A DNA stretch of 64,000 bases from Agromyces lapidis. Lineage in GTDB: Bacteria > Actinomycetota > Actinomycetes > Actinomycetales > Microbacteriaceae. The stretch lies in the NCBI RefSeq assembly GCF_009749405.1, contig NZ_WBIQ01000002.1, positions 434,001 to 498,000 on the forward strand. The letters run 5' to 3'. Both the position numbers and the translations under genes were made by a program. Every line of letters begins with the position of its first letter. The first letter of the stretch is position 1. Positions 45,031 to 55,205 of this stretch are shown here, piece by piece. Under the pieces are notes generated by a model. It searched no databases. It was not told the DNA's origin and saw only the letters and a program-made list of their open reading frames with translations.

Positions 45031-45399
45031 GTGCTTCAGCAGGAATCACGAGTCAAGGTCGCCGACAACACCGGCGCCAAGGAGCTGCTCACGATCCGCG
45101 TTCTCGGCGGTTCGAAGCGTCGTTACGCGGGTGTCGGTGACGTCATCGTCGCCACCGTCAAGGACGCTATCCCCGGCGGCAACGTCAAGAAGGGCGATGT
45201 GGTCAAGGCCGTCATCGTCCGCACCGTCAAGGAGACCCGTCGTCCCGACGGCTCGTACATCAAGTTCGACGAGAACGCCGCGGTCATCCTGAAGAACGAC
45301 GGTGACCCCCGCGGCACCCGTATCTTCGGGCCGGTCGGTCGCGAGCTGCGCGACAAGAAGTTCATGAAGATCATCTCGCTGGCACCGGAGGTGCTGTAA
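45031..45399 (+). CDS. rplN: 50S ribosomal protein L14
   Basis: The 122-aa L14 is at the subunit interface and binds the ribosomal silencing factor RsfS. The sequence [64 protein letters not shown] is diagnostic, and it ends EVL. The start is GTG with AAGAAGGAG upstream. Length is exactly the family norm. rplX follows after 4 nt. Confidence 0.96.
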   Translation: MLQQESRVKVADNTGAKELLTIRVLGGSKRRYAGVGDVIVATVKDAIPGGNVKKGDVVKAVIVRTVKETRRPDGSYIKFDENAAVILKNDGDPRGTRIFGPVGRELRDKKFMKIISLAPEVL

Positions 45400-45403
45400 A
45401 AAC

Positions 45404-45763
45404 ATGGCCAAGATCAAGAAGGGCGACCTCGTCCAGGTCATCTCGGGCCGCAGCCAGGCTCGCGGCGGAGACCGCGGCAAGCAGGGCAAGGTCCTCGAGG
45501 TGCTCGTCGCCGAGAACCGCGTCGTCGTCGAAGGCGTGAACTTCGTCACGAAGCACGTGCGCGTCGGTCAGACGCAGCGCGGCTCGAAGACCGGCGGCAT
45601 CGAGACCCACGAGGCGCCGATCCACGTTTCGAACGTCGCGATCGTCGACCCCGAGACGAAGAAGCCGACCCGTGTCGGCTTCCGCACCGAGCAGGTGACG
45701 AAGGACGGCGTCACGAAGACCGTCCGCGTCCGCTACGCCAAGAAGTCAGGTAAGGACCTGTAA
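45404..45763 (+). CDS. rplX: 50S ribosomal protein L24
   Basis: The 119-aa L24 is an assembly-initiator protein with a KOW motif ([92 protein letters not shown]). Length is slightly longer than the E. coli protein, normal for actinobacteria. The stop overlaps the rplE start by TAATG, so the pair is coupled. Confidence 0.96.
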   Translation: MAKIKKGDLVQVISGRSQARGGDRGKQGKVLEVLVAENRVVVEGVNFVTKHVRVGQTQRGSKTGGIETHEAPIHVSNVAIVDPETKKPTRVGFRTEQVTKDGVTKTVRVRYAKKSGKDL

Positions 45764-46347
45764 TGACCGACACGGCTACGCAGGCTGGCAAAATCCAGCC
45801 GCGACTGAAGACCAAGTACCGCGGCGAGATCGCCAAGGGCCTCACCGAGCAGTTCGAGTACACGAACCCGCACCAGGTGCCCGGCCTCGTGAAGATCGTC
45901 GTGAACATGGGTGTCGGCGAGGCCGCCCGCGATGGCAAGGTCATCGACGGCGCGATCGCCGACCTCATCAAGATCACCGGCCAGAAGCCGCAGGTGACCA
46001 AGGCCCGCAAGTCGATCGCGCAGTTCAAGCTGCGCGAGGGTCAGCCGATCGGTGCGCACGTCACGCTCCGCGGCGACCGCATGTGGGAGTTCCTCGACCG
46101 CCTGCTCTCGCTCGCCCTGCCCCGCATCCGCGACTTCCGCGGACTCAGCGACCAGCAGTTCGACGGCAACGGCAACTACACCTTCGGTCTCACGGAGCAG
46201 TCGATGTTCCACGAGATCGACCAGGACAAGATCGACCGCGTTCGCGGCATGGACATCACCGTGGTGACCACCGCCAAGAACGACGACGAGGGTCGTGCGC
46301 TGCTCAAGGCGCTCGGCTTCCCGTTCAAGTCGACCGACAACGCGTAG
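45763..46347 (+). CDS. rplE: 50S ribosomal protein L5
   Basis: The 194-aa L5 binds 5S rRNA and contacts P-site tRNA. The core blocks are [67 protein letters not shown], and [41 protein letters not shown] near the end. The N-terminus has about ten extra residues. The gene normally downstream, rpsN, is absent: after the TAG comes a 157-bp non-coding gap with a strong hairpin. Confidence 0.96.
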   Translation: MTDTATQAGKIQPRLKTKYRGEIAKGLTEQFEYTNPHQVPGLVKIVVNMGVGEAARDGKVIDGAIADLIKITGQKPQVTKARKSIAQFKLREGQPIGAHVTLRGDRMWEFLDRLLSLALPRIRDFRGLSDQQFDGNGNYTFGLTEQSMFHEIDQDKIDRVRGMDITVVTTAKNDDEGRALLKALGFPFKSTDNA

Positions 46348-46353
46348 TAGACT
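46348..46353 (+). promoter_or_regulatory. TAGACT box directly after rplE
   Basis: TAGACT begins at the base after the rplE stop and fits the TANNNT type. It could start a transcript for rpsH-rplF-rplR-rpsE-rpmD-rplO. No -35 was identified. Confidence 0.35.
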
Positions 46354-46368
46354 CTACGAGTTTGTGCT

Positions 46369-46410
46369 CGCATTCGCCGGTCTCCGATCACTCGGAGGCC
46401 GGCGGGTGCG
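46369..46410 (+). terminator. 18-bp hairpin in the rplE-rpsH gap
   Basis: The arms at 46369-46386 and 46393-46410 pair over 18 positions with three G-U pairs around the loop ATCACT. It stands where rpsN usually lies. It could be a terminator or attenuator, or a binding site for an autoregulatory ribosomal protein such as S8. Confidence 0.7.
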
Positions 46411-46504
46411 GGACTTCGGTCTCATGCAATCGCTGAGACCACACCACAGGTCAGTCCCCGTGTAACGGGTCCTGAAACCTGGTGAACGTAAGGAACGAAT
46501 CGTC

Positions 46505-46903
46505 ATGACGATGACCGACCCGGTCGCTGACATGCTGACCCGCCTGCGGAATGCGAACTCCGCGCACCACGACTCCGTGTCGATGCCCAACTCGAAGCTC
46601 AAGGCGCACATCGCCGAGATCCTCAAGCGCGAGGGCTACATCGCCGACTTCGAGGTCACCGACGCTCGCGTGGGCAAGACCCTCACGCTGAAGCTCAAGT
46701 TCGGCCCGAACCGCGAGCGCTCGATCGCCGGTATCAAGCGCGTCTCGAAGCCCGGCCTCCGCGTGTACGCGAAGTCGACCGAGCTGCCCAAGGTCCTCGG
46801 CGGCCTCGGCGTTGCGATCCTGTCCACTTCCAGCGGTCTGCTGACCGACCGCCAGGCCGAGAAGAAGGGCGTGGGTGGGGAAGTCCTCGCCTACGTGTGG
46901 TAA
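46505..46903 (+). CDS. rpsH: 30S ribosomal protein S8
   Basis: The 132-aa S8 is a primary 16S rRNA binder and in E. coli represses the spc operon at the mRNA level. It starts [46 protein letters not shown] and ends with the conserved [31 protein letters not shown]. Length is normal. GTAAGGAACG lies upstream of the ATG. It begins a six-gene chain, and the hairpin 95 nt before its start is a candidate control element. Confidence 0.96.
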   Translation: MTMTDPVADMLTRLRNANSAHHDSVSMPNSKLKAHIAEILKREGYIADFEVTDARVGKTLTLKLKFGPNRERSIAGIKRVSKPGLRVYAKSTELPKVLGGLGVAILSTSSGLLTDRQAEKKGVGGEVLAYVW

Positions 46904-46907
46904 TTCC

Positions 46908-47444
46908 ATGTCACGAATCGGACGACTTCCCATCGTCATCCCCGCGGGTGTCGACGTCAAGGTCGACGGCTCCGCCGTCACCGTCAAGGGACCGAAGGGC
47001 GAGCTCTCGCTCAACGTCGCCTCGCCCATCGAGGTCAAGCTCGAAGAGAACCAGGTCGTCGTGACGCGTCCCGACGACGAGCGCGCCTCGCGTTCGCTGC
47101 ACGGCCTCACGCGCACCCTGATCGCCAACGACATCATCGGTGTGACCGAGGGCTACTCCAAGGGCCTCGAGATCGTCGGCACCGGTTACCGCGTCGCGCA
47201 GAAGGGCAGCGCGGTCGAATTCGCGCTCGGCTTCTCGCACCCGGTCACGGTCGAGGCGCCCGAGGGCATCACGCTGACCGTCGAGGGCAACAACAAGCTC
47301 ACGGTCGCGGGCATCTCGAAGCAGGCCGTCGGCGAGACCGCCGCCAACATCCGCAAGATCAAGAAGCCCGAGCCGTACAAGGGCAAGGGCATCCGCTACG
47401 CCGGCGAGGTCGTGCGTCGCAAGGCCGGAAAGTCAGGTAAGTAA
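46908..47444 (+). CDS. rplF: 50S ribosomal protein L6
   Basis: The 178-aa L6 stabilises the GTPase-associated region near the sarcin-ricin loop. It shows [64 protein letters not shown] and the C-terminal [34 protein letters not shown] 46908 is chosen because the product then matches the family N-terminus; an upstream in-frame start lies inside rpsH. The gap to rpsH is 4 nt and to rplR 2 nt. Confidence 0.96.
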   Translation: MSRIGRLPIVIPAGVDVKVDGSAVTVKGPKGELSLNVASPIEVKLEENQVVVTRPDDERASRSLHGLTRTLIANDIIGVTEGYSKGLEIVGTGYRVAQKGSAVEFALGFSHPVTVEAPEGITLTVEGNNKLTVAGISKQAVGETAANIRKIKKPEPYKGKGIRYAGEVVRRKAGKSGK

Positions 47445-47446
47445 TC

Positions 47447-47806
47447 ATGGCTGTGAAGAGCAAGACGGCCGCGCGTTCGCGCCGCCACACCCGCCTTCGC
47501 AAGAAGATCGTCGGCACGGAGCTCCGCCCCCGTCTCGTCGTCACCCGCTCGGCCCGCCACGTCTTCGTGCAGGTCGTCGACGACGCCAAGGGTCACACCG
47601 TCGCGTCGGCGTCGACCATGGAGGCCGACCTCCGTGCGTTCGAGGGTGACAAGACTGCGAAGGCGAAGAAGGTCGGCGAACTCGTCGCCGAGCGCGCCAA
47701 GCAGGCCGGTGTCGAGTCCGTCGTCTTCGACCGCGGCGGCAACAAGTACGCCGGTCGCGTCGCAGCGATCGCCGATGGAGCGCGAGAGGCAGGACTGAGC
47801 CTGTGA
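47447..47806 (+). CDS. rplR: 50S ribosomal protein L18
   Basis: The 119-aa L18 binds 5S rRNA together with L5 and L25. The basic N-terminus ([54 protein letters not shown]) and C-terminal [26 protein letters not shown] are diagnostic. Length is normal. The stop overlaps the rpsE GTG (GTGA), so the two are coupled. Confidence 0.96.
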   Translation: MAVKSKTAARSRRHTRLRKKIVGTELRPRLVVTRSARHVFVQVVDDAKGHTVASASTMEADLRAFEGDKTAKAKKVGELVAERAKQAGVESVVFDRGGNKYAGRVAAIADGAREAGLSL

Positions 47807-48501
47807 GCGAGAACACTGTGAAGGAGACCGAGGTGACCGCAGAGGCACCCGTCGAGACGGCAGCGGCGTCCGAGCCCGCCCGCAACGAGCGCGACTCGCG
47901 CCGTGGCGGCGGTCGCGACCGCAACCAGGGCCGTGACCGTGGTGGTCGCGACGCTGAGAAGAGCCAGTTCCTCGAGCGAGTCGTCACCATCAACCGCGTG
48001 TCGAAGGTCGTCAAGGGCGGCCGTCGCTTCAGCTTCACGGCGCTCGTCGTCGTGGGTGACGGCAACGGACTCGTCGGCGTCGGCTACGGCAAGGCGCGCG
48101 AGGTCCCGACCGCGATCTCGAAGGGCGTCGAGGAGGCGAAGAAGAACTTCTTCCGCGTTCCCCGCGTCGGTTCGACCATCCCCCACCCCGTCCAGGGTGA
48201 GGCTGCCGCCGGTGTGGTGCTCCTGCGCCCGGCGTCGCCCGGTACCGGTGTCATCGCCGGTGGTCCGGTGCGCGCCGTGCTCGAGTGCGCCGGCATCCAC
48301 GACGTGCTCTCGAAGTCGCTCGGCTCGTCGAACACGATCAACATCGTGCACGCCACGGTCGAGTCGCTGAAGCAGCTCGAAGAGCCCCGTGCGGTCGCCG
48401 CACGTCGTGGTCTCGACTACGACGAGGTCGCGCCCGCGCGCCTCATCCGTGCCGAGGCACAGGCGGCCGAGGCCGCCGCAGCAGCGAAGGCAGGTGCCTG
48501 A
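47803..48501 (+). CDS. rpsE: 30S ribosomal protein S5 with N-terminal extension
   Basis: The 232-aa S5 works in decoding fidelity and mRNA unwinding. The double-stranded RNA-binding domain is [65 protein letters not shown], and the C-terminal domain is [55 protein letters not shown]. About 45 N-terminal residues are acidic then Arg/Gly-rich ([20 protein letters not shown]), a probable RNA-contacting disordered tail. GTGA and TGATG overlaps join it to rplR and rpmD. Confidence 0.96.
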   Translation: MSENTVKETEVTAEAPVETAAASEPARNERDSRRGGGRDRNQGRDRGGRDAEKSQFLERVVTINRVSKVVKGGRRFSFTALVVVGDGNGLVGVGYGKAREVPTAISKGVEEAKKNFFRVPRVGSTIPHPVQGEAAAGVVLLRPASPGTGVIAGGPVRAVLECAGIHDVLSKSLGSSNTINIVHATVESLKQLEEPRAVAARRGLDYDEVAPARLIRAEAQAAEAAAAAKAGA

Positions 48502-48686
48502 TGGCCAAGCAGCTGAAGGTGACCCAGATCAAGTCCAAGGTGAGCGAGAAGCAGTACCAGCGTGACACGCTGCGCAGCCTCGGGCTCAAGCGAATCGGCC
48601 AGTCGGTCGTGCGTGAGGACACCCCGCAGAACCGCGGGTACGTCAACACCGTCGCTCACCTCGTGAAGGTTGAGGAGATTGACTAA
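48501..48686 (+). CDS. rpmD: 50S ribosomal protein L30
   Basis: The 61-aa L30 core ([56 protein letters not shown]) is exactly the small bacterial form. Its ATG overlaps the rpsE stop (TGATG) and its TAA overlaps the rplO ATG (TAATG). An open frame continuing upstream is only a shadow inside rpsE. L30 is a peripheral 50S protein that is dispensable in some bacteria. Confidence 0.95.
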   Translation: MAKQLKVTQIKSKVSEKQYQRDTLRSLGLKRIGQSVVREDTPQNRGYVNTVAHLVKVEEID

Positions 48687-49354
48687 TGGCTGACGAGAAG
48701 AACGACGCCACCACCGAGGCCCCGAAGAAGGCCCCGGCGAAGAAGGCCGCCGAGAAGCCCGCCGCCGAGAAGGCCGCCCCCAAGGCGGCTGCAGCGAAGA
48801 AGGCTCCGGCCAAGGCCGCTGCCGCGAAGGCCGACGACGCGAAGGCCGAGAAGGCCCCCGCGAAGAAGGCTCCCGCGAAGAAGGCGGCTCCCAAGGCCGA
48901 CGTCGCGGAGAAGCGCGAGCAGGTGCTGAAGGTCCACCACCTCCGCCCCGCTCCCGGTGCCAAGAAGGACAAGACCCGCGTCGGACGCGGTGAGGGTTCG
49001 AAGGGCAAGACCGCCGGTCGCGGCACCAAGGGTTCGAAGGCCCGCAACAACATCCGCCCCGGCTTCGAGGGTGGCCAGCTTCCGTACCACATGCGTGCGC
49101 CGAAGCTCCGCGGCTTCAAGAACCCGTTCCGCGTCGAGTACCAGGTCGTGAACCTCGACAAGCTCGCCGAGCTCTACCCGAAGGGCGGCGATGTCACCAT
49201 CGCCGACCTCATCGAGAAGGGCGCCGTCCGCAAGAACGAGCGCGTCAAGGTGCTCGGCAACGGCGACATCCAGGTGAAGCTCAACGTGGCCGTCGACAAG
49301 GTCTCCGGCTCGGCCGAGCAGAAGATCGTCGCCGCCGGCGGCTCGGTCAAGTAA
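48686..49354 (+). CDS. rplO: 50S ribosomal protein L15 with histone-H1-like N-terminal extension
   Basis: The L15 core starts near residue 78 ([69 protein letters not shown]). Ahead of it are about 75 residues made of Ala, Lys, Pro and Glu with repeats such as KKAPAKKA and [12 protein letters not shown], the composition of bacterial histone-H1-like tails. The total of 222 residues compares with about 145 normally. TAATG overlap confirms that the extension is translated. It is the last gene before a 132-bp gap with a strong hairpin. Confidence 0.95.
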   Translation: MADEKNDATTEAPKKAPAKKAAEKPAAEKAAPKAAAAKKAPAKAAAAKADDAKAEKAPAKKAPAKKAAPKADVAEKREQVLKVHHLRPAPGAKKDKTRVGRGEGSKGKTAGRGTKGSKARNNIRPGFEGGQLPYHMRAPKLRGFKNPFRVEYQVVNLDKLAELYPKGGDVTIADLIEKGAVRKNERVKVLGNGDIQVKLNVAVDKVSGSAEQKIVAAGGSVK

Positions 49355-49371
49355 GACCGACAGCACGATTG

Positions 49372-49428
49372 GTTCGAGCCAGTCGGGACCTCGCGTAGGA
49401 TAAGCGGGGTCTCGACTGGCTCGAGTCG
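49372..49428 (+). terminator. 20-bp hairpin in the rplO-secY gap with a TAGGAT loop
   Basis: The arms CGAGCCAGTCGGGACCTCGC and GCGGGGTCTCGACTGGCTCG pair throughout with two G-U pairs around the loop GTAGGATAA (49395-49403). The loop holds the -10-like TAGGAT. TATAAC, a further -10-like box, follows at 49429-49434. It may terminate the spc transcript and/or start secY. Confidence 0.7.
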
Positions 49429-49486
49429 TATAACGAACCAACTCCCTGCGGGCGCTGAGGCATCGCACGGAGCAACAGGAGGACGA

Positions 49487-50808
<1,322 letters not shown>

Positions 50809-50812
<4 letters not shown>

Positions 50813-51450
50813 CCCCTGCCGCCTCGAACGGCACCGCCGCCACCAGCTCCGCCCGCTTCCTGATCGTCGGCCCCCAGGGCTCGGGCAAGGGAACCCAGGG
50901 CGTGCTCGTCGCGGAGGCGTTCGGAGTGCCGCAGGTCGCCACGGGAGACATCTTCCGCGCCAACGTCGCGGGCGGCACCGAGCTCGGCAAGCGGGTCCAG
51001 GCGATCATCGAGGCGGGCGATCTCGTGCCCGACGCGCTCACGAGCGAGCTCGTGCGCGATCGCCTCGCGCAGGCGGATGCCTCGGAGGGCTTCCTGCTCG
51101 ACGGCTACCCCCGCAACCGCGGCCAGGTCGACGACCTCGACACGTTCCTCACCGAGCGCGGCGAACAGCTCGACGCCGTGATCGAACTCGAGGTGCCGCG
51201 CGAGGAGTCGATCACGCGAATCCACCAGCGCGCGGTCGAGCAGGGCCGCACCGACGACACCGAAGAGGTCATCGCGAACCGCCTGGCGATCTACGAGCGC
51301 GAGACCGCGCCGATCCTCGACGTGTACCGCGCACGCGGTCTCGTCGTCCGCATCGACGGCGTCGGCACGCTCGCCGAGGTGACCGCGCGCATCTTCGAGG
51401 CGCTCGCCGCTCGGGGCCTCGCACCCCGGCACCCCGGCGCCGCGGCCTGA
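50809..51450 (+). CDS. adk: Adenylate kinase
   Basis: A 213-aa enzyme that interconverts ATP + AMP and 2 ADP. The P-loop GPQGSGKGTQ is at residues 21-30, preceded by an extra polar N-terminus of about 14 residues. The AMP site shows VATGDIFRANV, and LLDGYPRNRGQVDDLD is conserved. The LID is the short form (RAVEQGRTDDTEEVIANRLAIYERETAPIL), as in most actinobacteria. ATG 50809 overlaps the secY stop. The next gene begins 3 nt after its stop. Confidence 0.95.
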
Positions 51451-51453
51451 GTC

Positions 51454-52281
51454 GTGTTCCGGCGGTCGATCTACAAGTCGCCGGCCCAGCTGCGCTCGAT
51501 GGTCGCGGCGGGCCGTGCGACGGCGGCGGCGCTCGCTGAGGCCCGGCGCCTCGCCGTGGCCGGCGCCACCGGTCTCGAGCTCGACGCCGCTGCCGAGCGC
51601 ACGATCACGGCCGCCGGCGGCCGCTCGAACTTCAAGCTCGTGCCCGGCTACCGGCACACCCTGTGCGTCTCGGTGAACGACGACGTGGTGCACGGCATCC
51701 CGGGGGAGCGCCGGTTCCAGCCCGGTGACATCGTCTCGGTCGACGGCGGGGCCGAGGTCGACGGATGGAACGGCGACTCGGCGTTCACGGTCGTGCTGCC
51801 CGACCCGTCGCGCCCCGAGATCGTCGCGGCGCGAGAGACGCTCTCGACGGTGACCGAGCACGCGCTCTGGCACGGCATCGCGACGCTCGCCCGCGCCTCC
51901 CACCTCAACGAGGTCGGGGCGGCGATCGAGGACTACGTGCGCGGGGAGGGCGAGTACGGCATCCTCACCGACTACGTGGGGCACGGCATCGGTCGCACGA
52001 TGCACGAGGAGCCGCCGGTGTTCAACTACCGCGTCGACCGACGCGGTCCCGCCGTCAAGCCCGGCCTCGTCGTCGCGATCGAACCCATGCTCGTCGCCGG
52101 CGCGGTCGACAGCTTCGTGCGCGACGACGACTGGACCGTCACGACCGCCGACGGCGCCGATGCGGCGCACTGGGAGCACAGCGTCGCGGTGCACGCCGGG
52201 GGCATCTGGGTGCTCACCGCCCCCGATGGCGGGGCCGAGGGCCTCGCTCCCTTCGGCATCGTGCCGATGCCGATCGACTGA
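51454..52281 (+). CDS. map: Methionine aminopeptidase, type I
   Basis: A 275-aa enzyme that removes N-terminal methionine from new proteins. The metal-binding residues are in SVDGGAEVDGWNGDSAFTV (two Asp), GHGIGRTMHEEPPV (His), AIEPML (Glu) and WEHSVAVHAGG (Glu). The substrate-pocket histidine is in YRHTLCVSVNDDVVHGIPG. There is no SH3-binding N-terminal extension. GTG 51454 starts 3 nt after adk, with no clear ribosome site, so translation is probably coupled to adk. Confidence 0.94.
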   Translation: MFRRSIYKSPAQLRSMVAAGRATAAALAEARRLAVAGATGLELDAAAERTITAAGGRSNFKLVPGYRHTLCVSVNDDVVHGIPGERRFQPGDIVSVDGGAEVDGWNGDSAFTVVLPDPSRPEIVAARETLSTVTEHALWHGIATLARASHLNEVGAAIEDYVRGEGEYGILTDYVGHGIGRTMHEEPPVFNYRVDRRGPAVKPGLVVAIEPMLVAGAVDSFVRDDDWTVTTADGADAAHWEHSVAVHAGGIWVLTAPDGGAEGLAPFGIVPMPID

Positions 52282-52313
52282 GCGTTCCCGAACCGTCGCG
52301 GCGCCCGCGAGGA

Positions 52314-52319
52314 TAGGCT
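52314..52319 (+). promoter_or_regulatory. Candidate -10 box TAGGCT for ptsI
   Basis: TAGGCT lies in the 82-bp gap after map, 44 nt before the GTG start of ptsI. It fits the TANNNT pattern. No clear -35. Confidence 0.4.
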
Positions 52320-52363
52320 GAACGGAGGCGCCGGAAGGTGGCCGGACGCCGATCGAGCCGGGG

Positions 52364-54025
52364 GTGGTCGAGGTGGAGTTCATCGGGATCGGGGTCGGTC
52401 GCGGCATCGCGGTCGGGCAGGTGGCCTGGATGGCCCCGCCGCCGGCGGAGCCGTCGACCGCGGCGAGCGGGCGCGGCCCCGAACGTGAGCTCGAGCGGGC
52501 GCAGACCGCTGCGGCGGAGGTCGCGCGCGAGCTCCGCCGTCGGGCGGACGCAGTGGAGGGGACCGCGGCCGAGGTGCTCGGCGCCCAGGCGCTCATGCTC
52601 GAGGACCCGGCCGTGCACGGAAGCGTCGCCGAGCATGTTGCCCGGGGAGCGACGGCCGAACGTGCCGTCTTCGAGGCCTTCGCCGCATACCGCGAGCTGC
52701 TCACCGGCATGGGCGGATACCTCGCCGAACGCGCCGCCGACCTCGCCGACGTCGCGAATCGGGTGATCGCCGAACTGTCGGGGGCGGCCGCGCCCGGCGT
52801 GCCCGACCCGGGGCACCCCTTCGTGCTCGTGGCGAACGACCTGGCCCCCGCCGACACCGCGACCCTCGACCTCGATCGCGTGCTCGCGGTGGTGACGCTC
52901 GAGGGCGGGCCGACGTCGCACACGGCGATCCTCGCGCGCGAGAAGTCGCTCGTCGCGATCGTCGGCGCGGATGCCTCGGGGCTCGTGGAGGGGGAGACGG
53001 TGATCGTCGACGCGGCGAACGGACGCATCGTGCGCGACCCCTCCGATGACGACCTCGCCGCCGCGGCGGCGCGACAGGCGGAACTGGCGGCGGAGGCCAT
53101 GGCGCCGATCGCTCCGGGGCGGCTCGCCGACGGCACGTCCGTCCCGCTGCTCGCGAACCTCGGCGATCCGGCCGGGGCGGAGGAGGCGGTGCGCCTCGGC
53201 GCCGAGGGGGTCGGGCTGTTCCGGACCGAGTTCCTCTTCCTCGGCTCGGAGACCGCACCGACGGGCGCGGTGCAGGAGGAGGCCTACGAGCGACTGCTCG
53301 CCGCATTCCCCGAGCGGAAGGTCGTGGTGCGGGTGCTCGACGCCGGGGCCGACAAGCCGCTCGCCTTCCTCGGCGGGAAGCACGAGGAGAACCCGGCACT
53401 CGGACTACGGGGCATCCGTGCGCTGCGACGTACCGAGCCGGTCCTGCGAGAGCAGCTTCGCGCGCTCGCGGCGGCCGCTTCGCGCACGTACGCCCGGGTG
53501 GAGGTGATGGCGCCGATGGTCGCGACGGTCGAGGAGGCCGCCTGGTTCGCGGAGGCCGCCCACGGCGCGGGACTTCCGGTCGCGGGCGTCATGGTCGAGG
53601 TGCCCGCAGCCGCGCTGCTCGCGGACCGGCTGCTCGCCGCGGTCGACTTCGCCTCGATCGGCACGAACGACCTCACGCAGTACACGATGGCGGCCGACCG
53701 CCTGCTCGGCGACGTGGCCGAGCTGCAGGATCCGTGGCATCCCGCCGTGCTCCGCCTCGTCGGCGCGGTGGGCGACGCCGGGGCGGCGCTCGGCAAGCCG
53801 GTCGGCATCTGCGGCGAGGCCGCGGCGGATCCGCTCCTCGCGGTCGTGCTCGTCGGGCTCGGCGCGACGAGCCTGTCGATGTCGCCGTCGGCGCTCGCTG
53901 GGGTGCGGGCGGAGCTCCTCCGCCACTCGGCGGTGCAGGCCCGAGCCGTCGCGGAGGCGGCGCTCGGTGCGGACGGGGCGGCATCGGCACGGTCTGCGGC
54001 GGCCGAGGCCGTCGCGCTCCGCTGA
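52364..54025 (+). CDS. ptsI: PTS system enzyme I (phosphoenolpyruvate-protein phosphotransferase)
   Basis: A 553-aa enzyme I that takes phosphate from PEP and passes it to HPr. The phospho-histidine is His186 in LEGGPTSHTAILAREKSLVAIVG. The PEP/Mg2+ site shows GVGLFRTEFLFLG, RVLDAGADKPLAFL, LGLRGIRALRR, VMVEVPAAALL, SIGTNDLTQYTMAADR and GICGEAAADP with the active cysteine. The length matches PtsI, without GAF (PtsP) or EIIA modules. The start is GTG 52364 or GTG 52373; neither has a strong ribosome site. It is unusual here: no ptsH or sugar transporter gene is adjacent, and it interrupts map and infA. Confidence 0.9.
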   Translation: MVEVEFIGIGVGRGIAVGQVAWMAPPPAEPSTAASGRGPERELERAQTAAAEVARELRRRADAVEGTAAEVLGAQALMLEDPAVHGSVAEHVARGATAERAVFEAFAAYRELLTGMGGYLAERAADLADVANRVIAELSGAAAPGVPDPGHPFVLVANDLAPADTATLDLDRVLAVVTLEGGPTSHTAILAREKSLVAIVGADASGLVEGETVIVDAANGRIVRDPSDDDLAAAAARQAELAAEAMAPIAPGRLADGTSVPLLANLGDPAGAEEAVRLGAEGVGLFRTEFLFLGSETAPTGAVQEEAYERLLAAFPERKVVVRVLDAGADKPLAFLGGKHEENPALGLRGIRALRRTEPVLREQLRALAAAASRTYARVEVMAPMVATVEEAAWFAEAAHGAGLPVAGVMVEVPAAALLADRLLAAVDFASIGTNDLTQYTMAADRLLGDVAELQDPWHPAVLRLVGAVGDAGAALGKPVGICGEAAADPLLAVVLVGLGATSLSMSPSALAGVRAELLRHSAVQARAVAEAALGADGAASARSAAAEAVALR

Positions 54026-54101
54026 GCGGCGCCCGGAGCGTCGCCGGCGCCGTCGAACGCCCTGGTCGCGGGCTCGACTGGCGAAAGCAGCGGAAATGAC
54101 C

Positions 54102-54107
54102 TAAAGT
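54102..54107 (+). promoter_or_regulatory. Candidate -10 box TAAAGT for infA
   Basis: TAAAGT with a weak TGGCGA at 54079-54084 (17-bp spacer) gives a leader of about 120 nt before infA. The 208-bp gap 54026-54233 holds no other recognised feature. Confidence 0.5.
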
Positions 54108-54233
54108 TGACCCTTGGTGTTCTGCACGCCTGCCTTGGCATGCCCGACGACCTCGTCCGAGGGCATCGCGCAAGGCTCGCGCGCAGCAGTCATCGCACGA
54201 CCAGCATCCCAAACTCCAAGCGATAGTGAGGCT

Positions 54234-54455
54234 ATGGCCAAGAAAGACGGCGTCATCGAGATCGAGGGCTCGGTCATCGAGGCCCTCCCGAACGCGATGT
54301 TCCGGGTGGAGCTCACGAACGGGCACAAGGTTCTCGCGCACATCTCAGGGAAGATGCGCCAGCACTACATCCGCATCCTCCCCGAGGACCGCGTGATCGT
54401 GGAGCTGAGCCCCTACGACCTGACGCGCGGGCGCATCGTCTACCGCTACAAGTAA
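54234..54455 (+). CDS. infA: Translation initiation factor IF-1
   Basis: The 73-aa single OB-fold factor ([72 protein letters not shown]) blocks the ribosomal A site during initiation. Length is exact. The ribosome site is poor (GTGAGG only 2 nt before ATG), and an in-frame extension upstream has no family support. It leads the group infA-rpmJ-rpsM-rpsK. A 7-bp hairpin (CCCGCGG-CATC-CCGCGGG at 54476-54493) follows in the gap to rpmJ. Confidence 0.95.
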   Translation: MAKKDGVIEIEGSVIEALPNAMFRVELTNGHKVLAHISGKMRQHYIRILPEDRVIVELSPYDLTRGRIVYRYK

Positions 54456-54522
54456 GGGCTGTCGGAAAGTAACGGCCCGCGGCATCCCGCGGGTACGAGG
54501 ACAGCGAATCAGAGGAACCACT

Positions 54523-54636
54523 GTGAAGGTCAACCCCAGCGTCAAGCGGATCTGCGAGAAGTGCAAGGTCATCCGCCGTCACGGCCGCGTGATGGTCATC
54601 TGCGAGAACCCGCGCCACAAGCAGCGCCAGGGCTAA
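54523..54636 (+). CDS. rpmJ: 50S ribosomal protein L36 (zinc-binding form)
   Basis: A 37-aa protein reading [18 protein letters not shown]... to ...HKQRQG. The zinc ligands Cys11, Cys14, Cys27 and His32 are all present, so it is the C+ form. GTG 54523 has AGAGGAACC upstream. It lies in the conserved infA-rpmJ-rpsM order. It is followed by a 156-bp gap holding an inverted repeat CGGGGCC/GGCCCCG (54647-54653 and 54666-54672) and a long-range GCACTG/CAGTGC pair (54695-54700 and 54752-54757) before rpsM. Confidence 0.95.
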   Translation: MKVNPSVKRICEKCKVIRRHGRVMVICENPRHKQRQG

Positions 54637-54792
54637 TCTCCTGACGCGGGGCCCGCCGAGTGCGCGGCCCCGACGCACAACTGAATACGAATCGGCACTG
54701 TCAGATCCCGCTCACGCGGGGGACACCTCGGGACGGAGGCCCGGGCACCGGCAGTGCTCCACACCTCCACTTCGAAACAGGAGAAGCCACAC

Positions 54793-55173
54793 ATGGCACG
54801 TCTGGCAGGAGTCGACATCCCGCGCGAGAAGCGCGTGGAGATCGCACTGACTTACATTTTCGGCGTCGGCCGCACTCGCGCGCTGCAGACGCTCGCGGAG
54901 ACCGGCATCGACGGGAACATCCGCGTGAAGGACCTCAGCGACGACCAGCTCGTCGCCCTTCGTGACTACATCGAGGGCAACTTCAAGGTCGAGGGCGACC
55001 TCCGCCGCGAGGTCGCCGCCGACATCCGCCGCAAGGTCGAGATCGGCTCGTACGAGGGCCTGCGCCACCGTCGCGGCCTTCCGGTCCGCGGTCAGCGCAC
55101 CAAGACCAACGCTCGTACCCGCAAGGGCCCGAAGCGCACCGTCGCCGGCAAGAAGAAGCCCGGCCGCAAGTAA
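54793..55173 (+). CDS. rpsM: 30S ribosomal protein S13
   Basis: The 126-aa S13 forms intersubunit bridges and contacts P-site tRNA. It starts [40 protein letters not shown] and has the basic tail [37 protein letters not shown]. Length is normal. ATG 54793 is preceded by AGGAGAAG. rpsK follows after 32 nt with AGGAG in the gap. Confidence 0.96.
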   Translation: MARLAGVDIPREKRVEIALTYIFGVGRTRALQTLAETGIDGNIRVKDLSDDQLVALRDYIEGNFKVEGDLRREVAADIRRKVEIGSYEGLRHRRGLPVRGQRTKTNARTRKGPKRTVAGKKKPGRK

Positions 55174-55205
55174 CCGCTCGTCGCCAGATCTAGGAGATTT
55201 CACAC

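Noticed and set aside
46348..46504. A hidden small rpsN in the rplE-rpsH gap
   Set aside because: The gap is shorter than the smallest S14 gene and contains no CxxC pairs in any frame that I could see.
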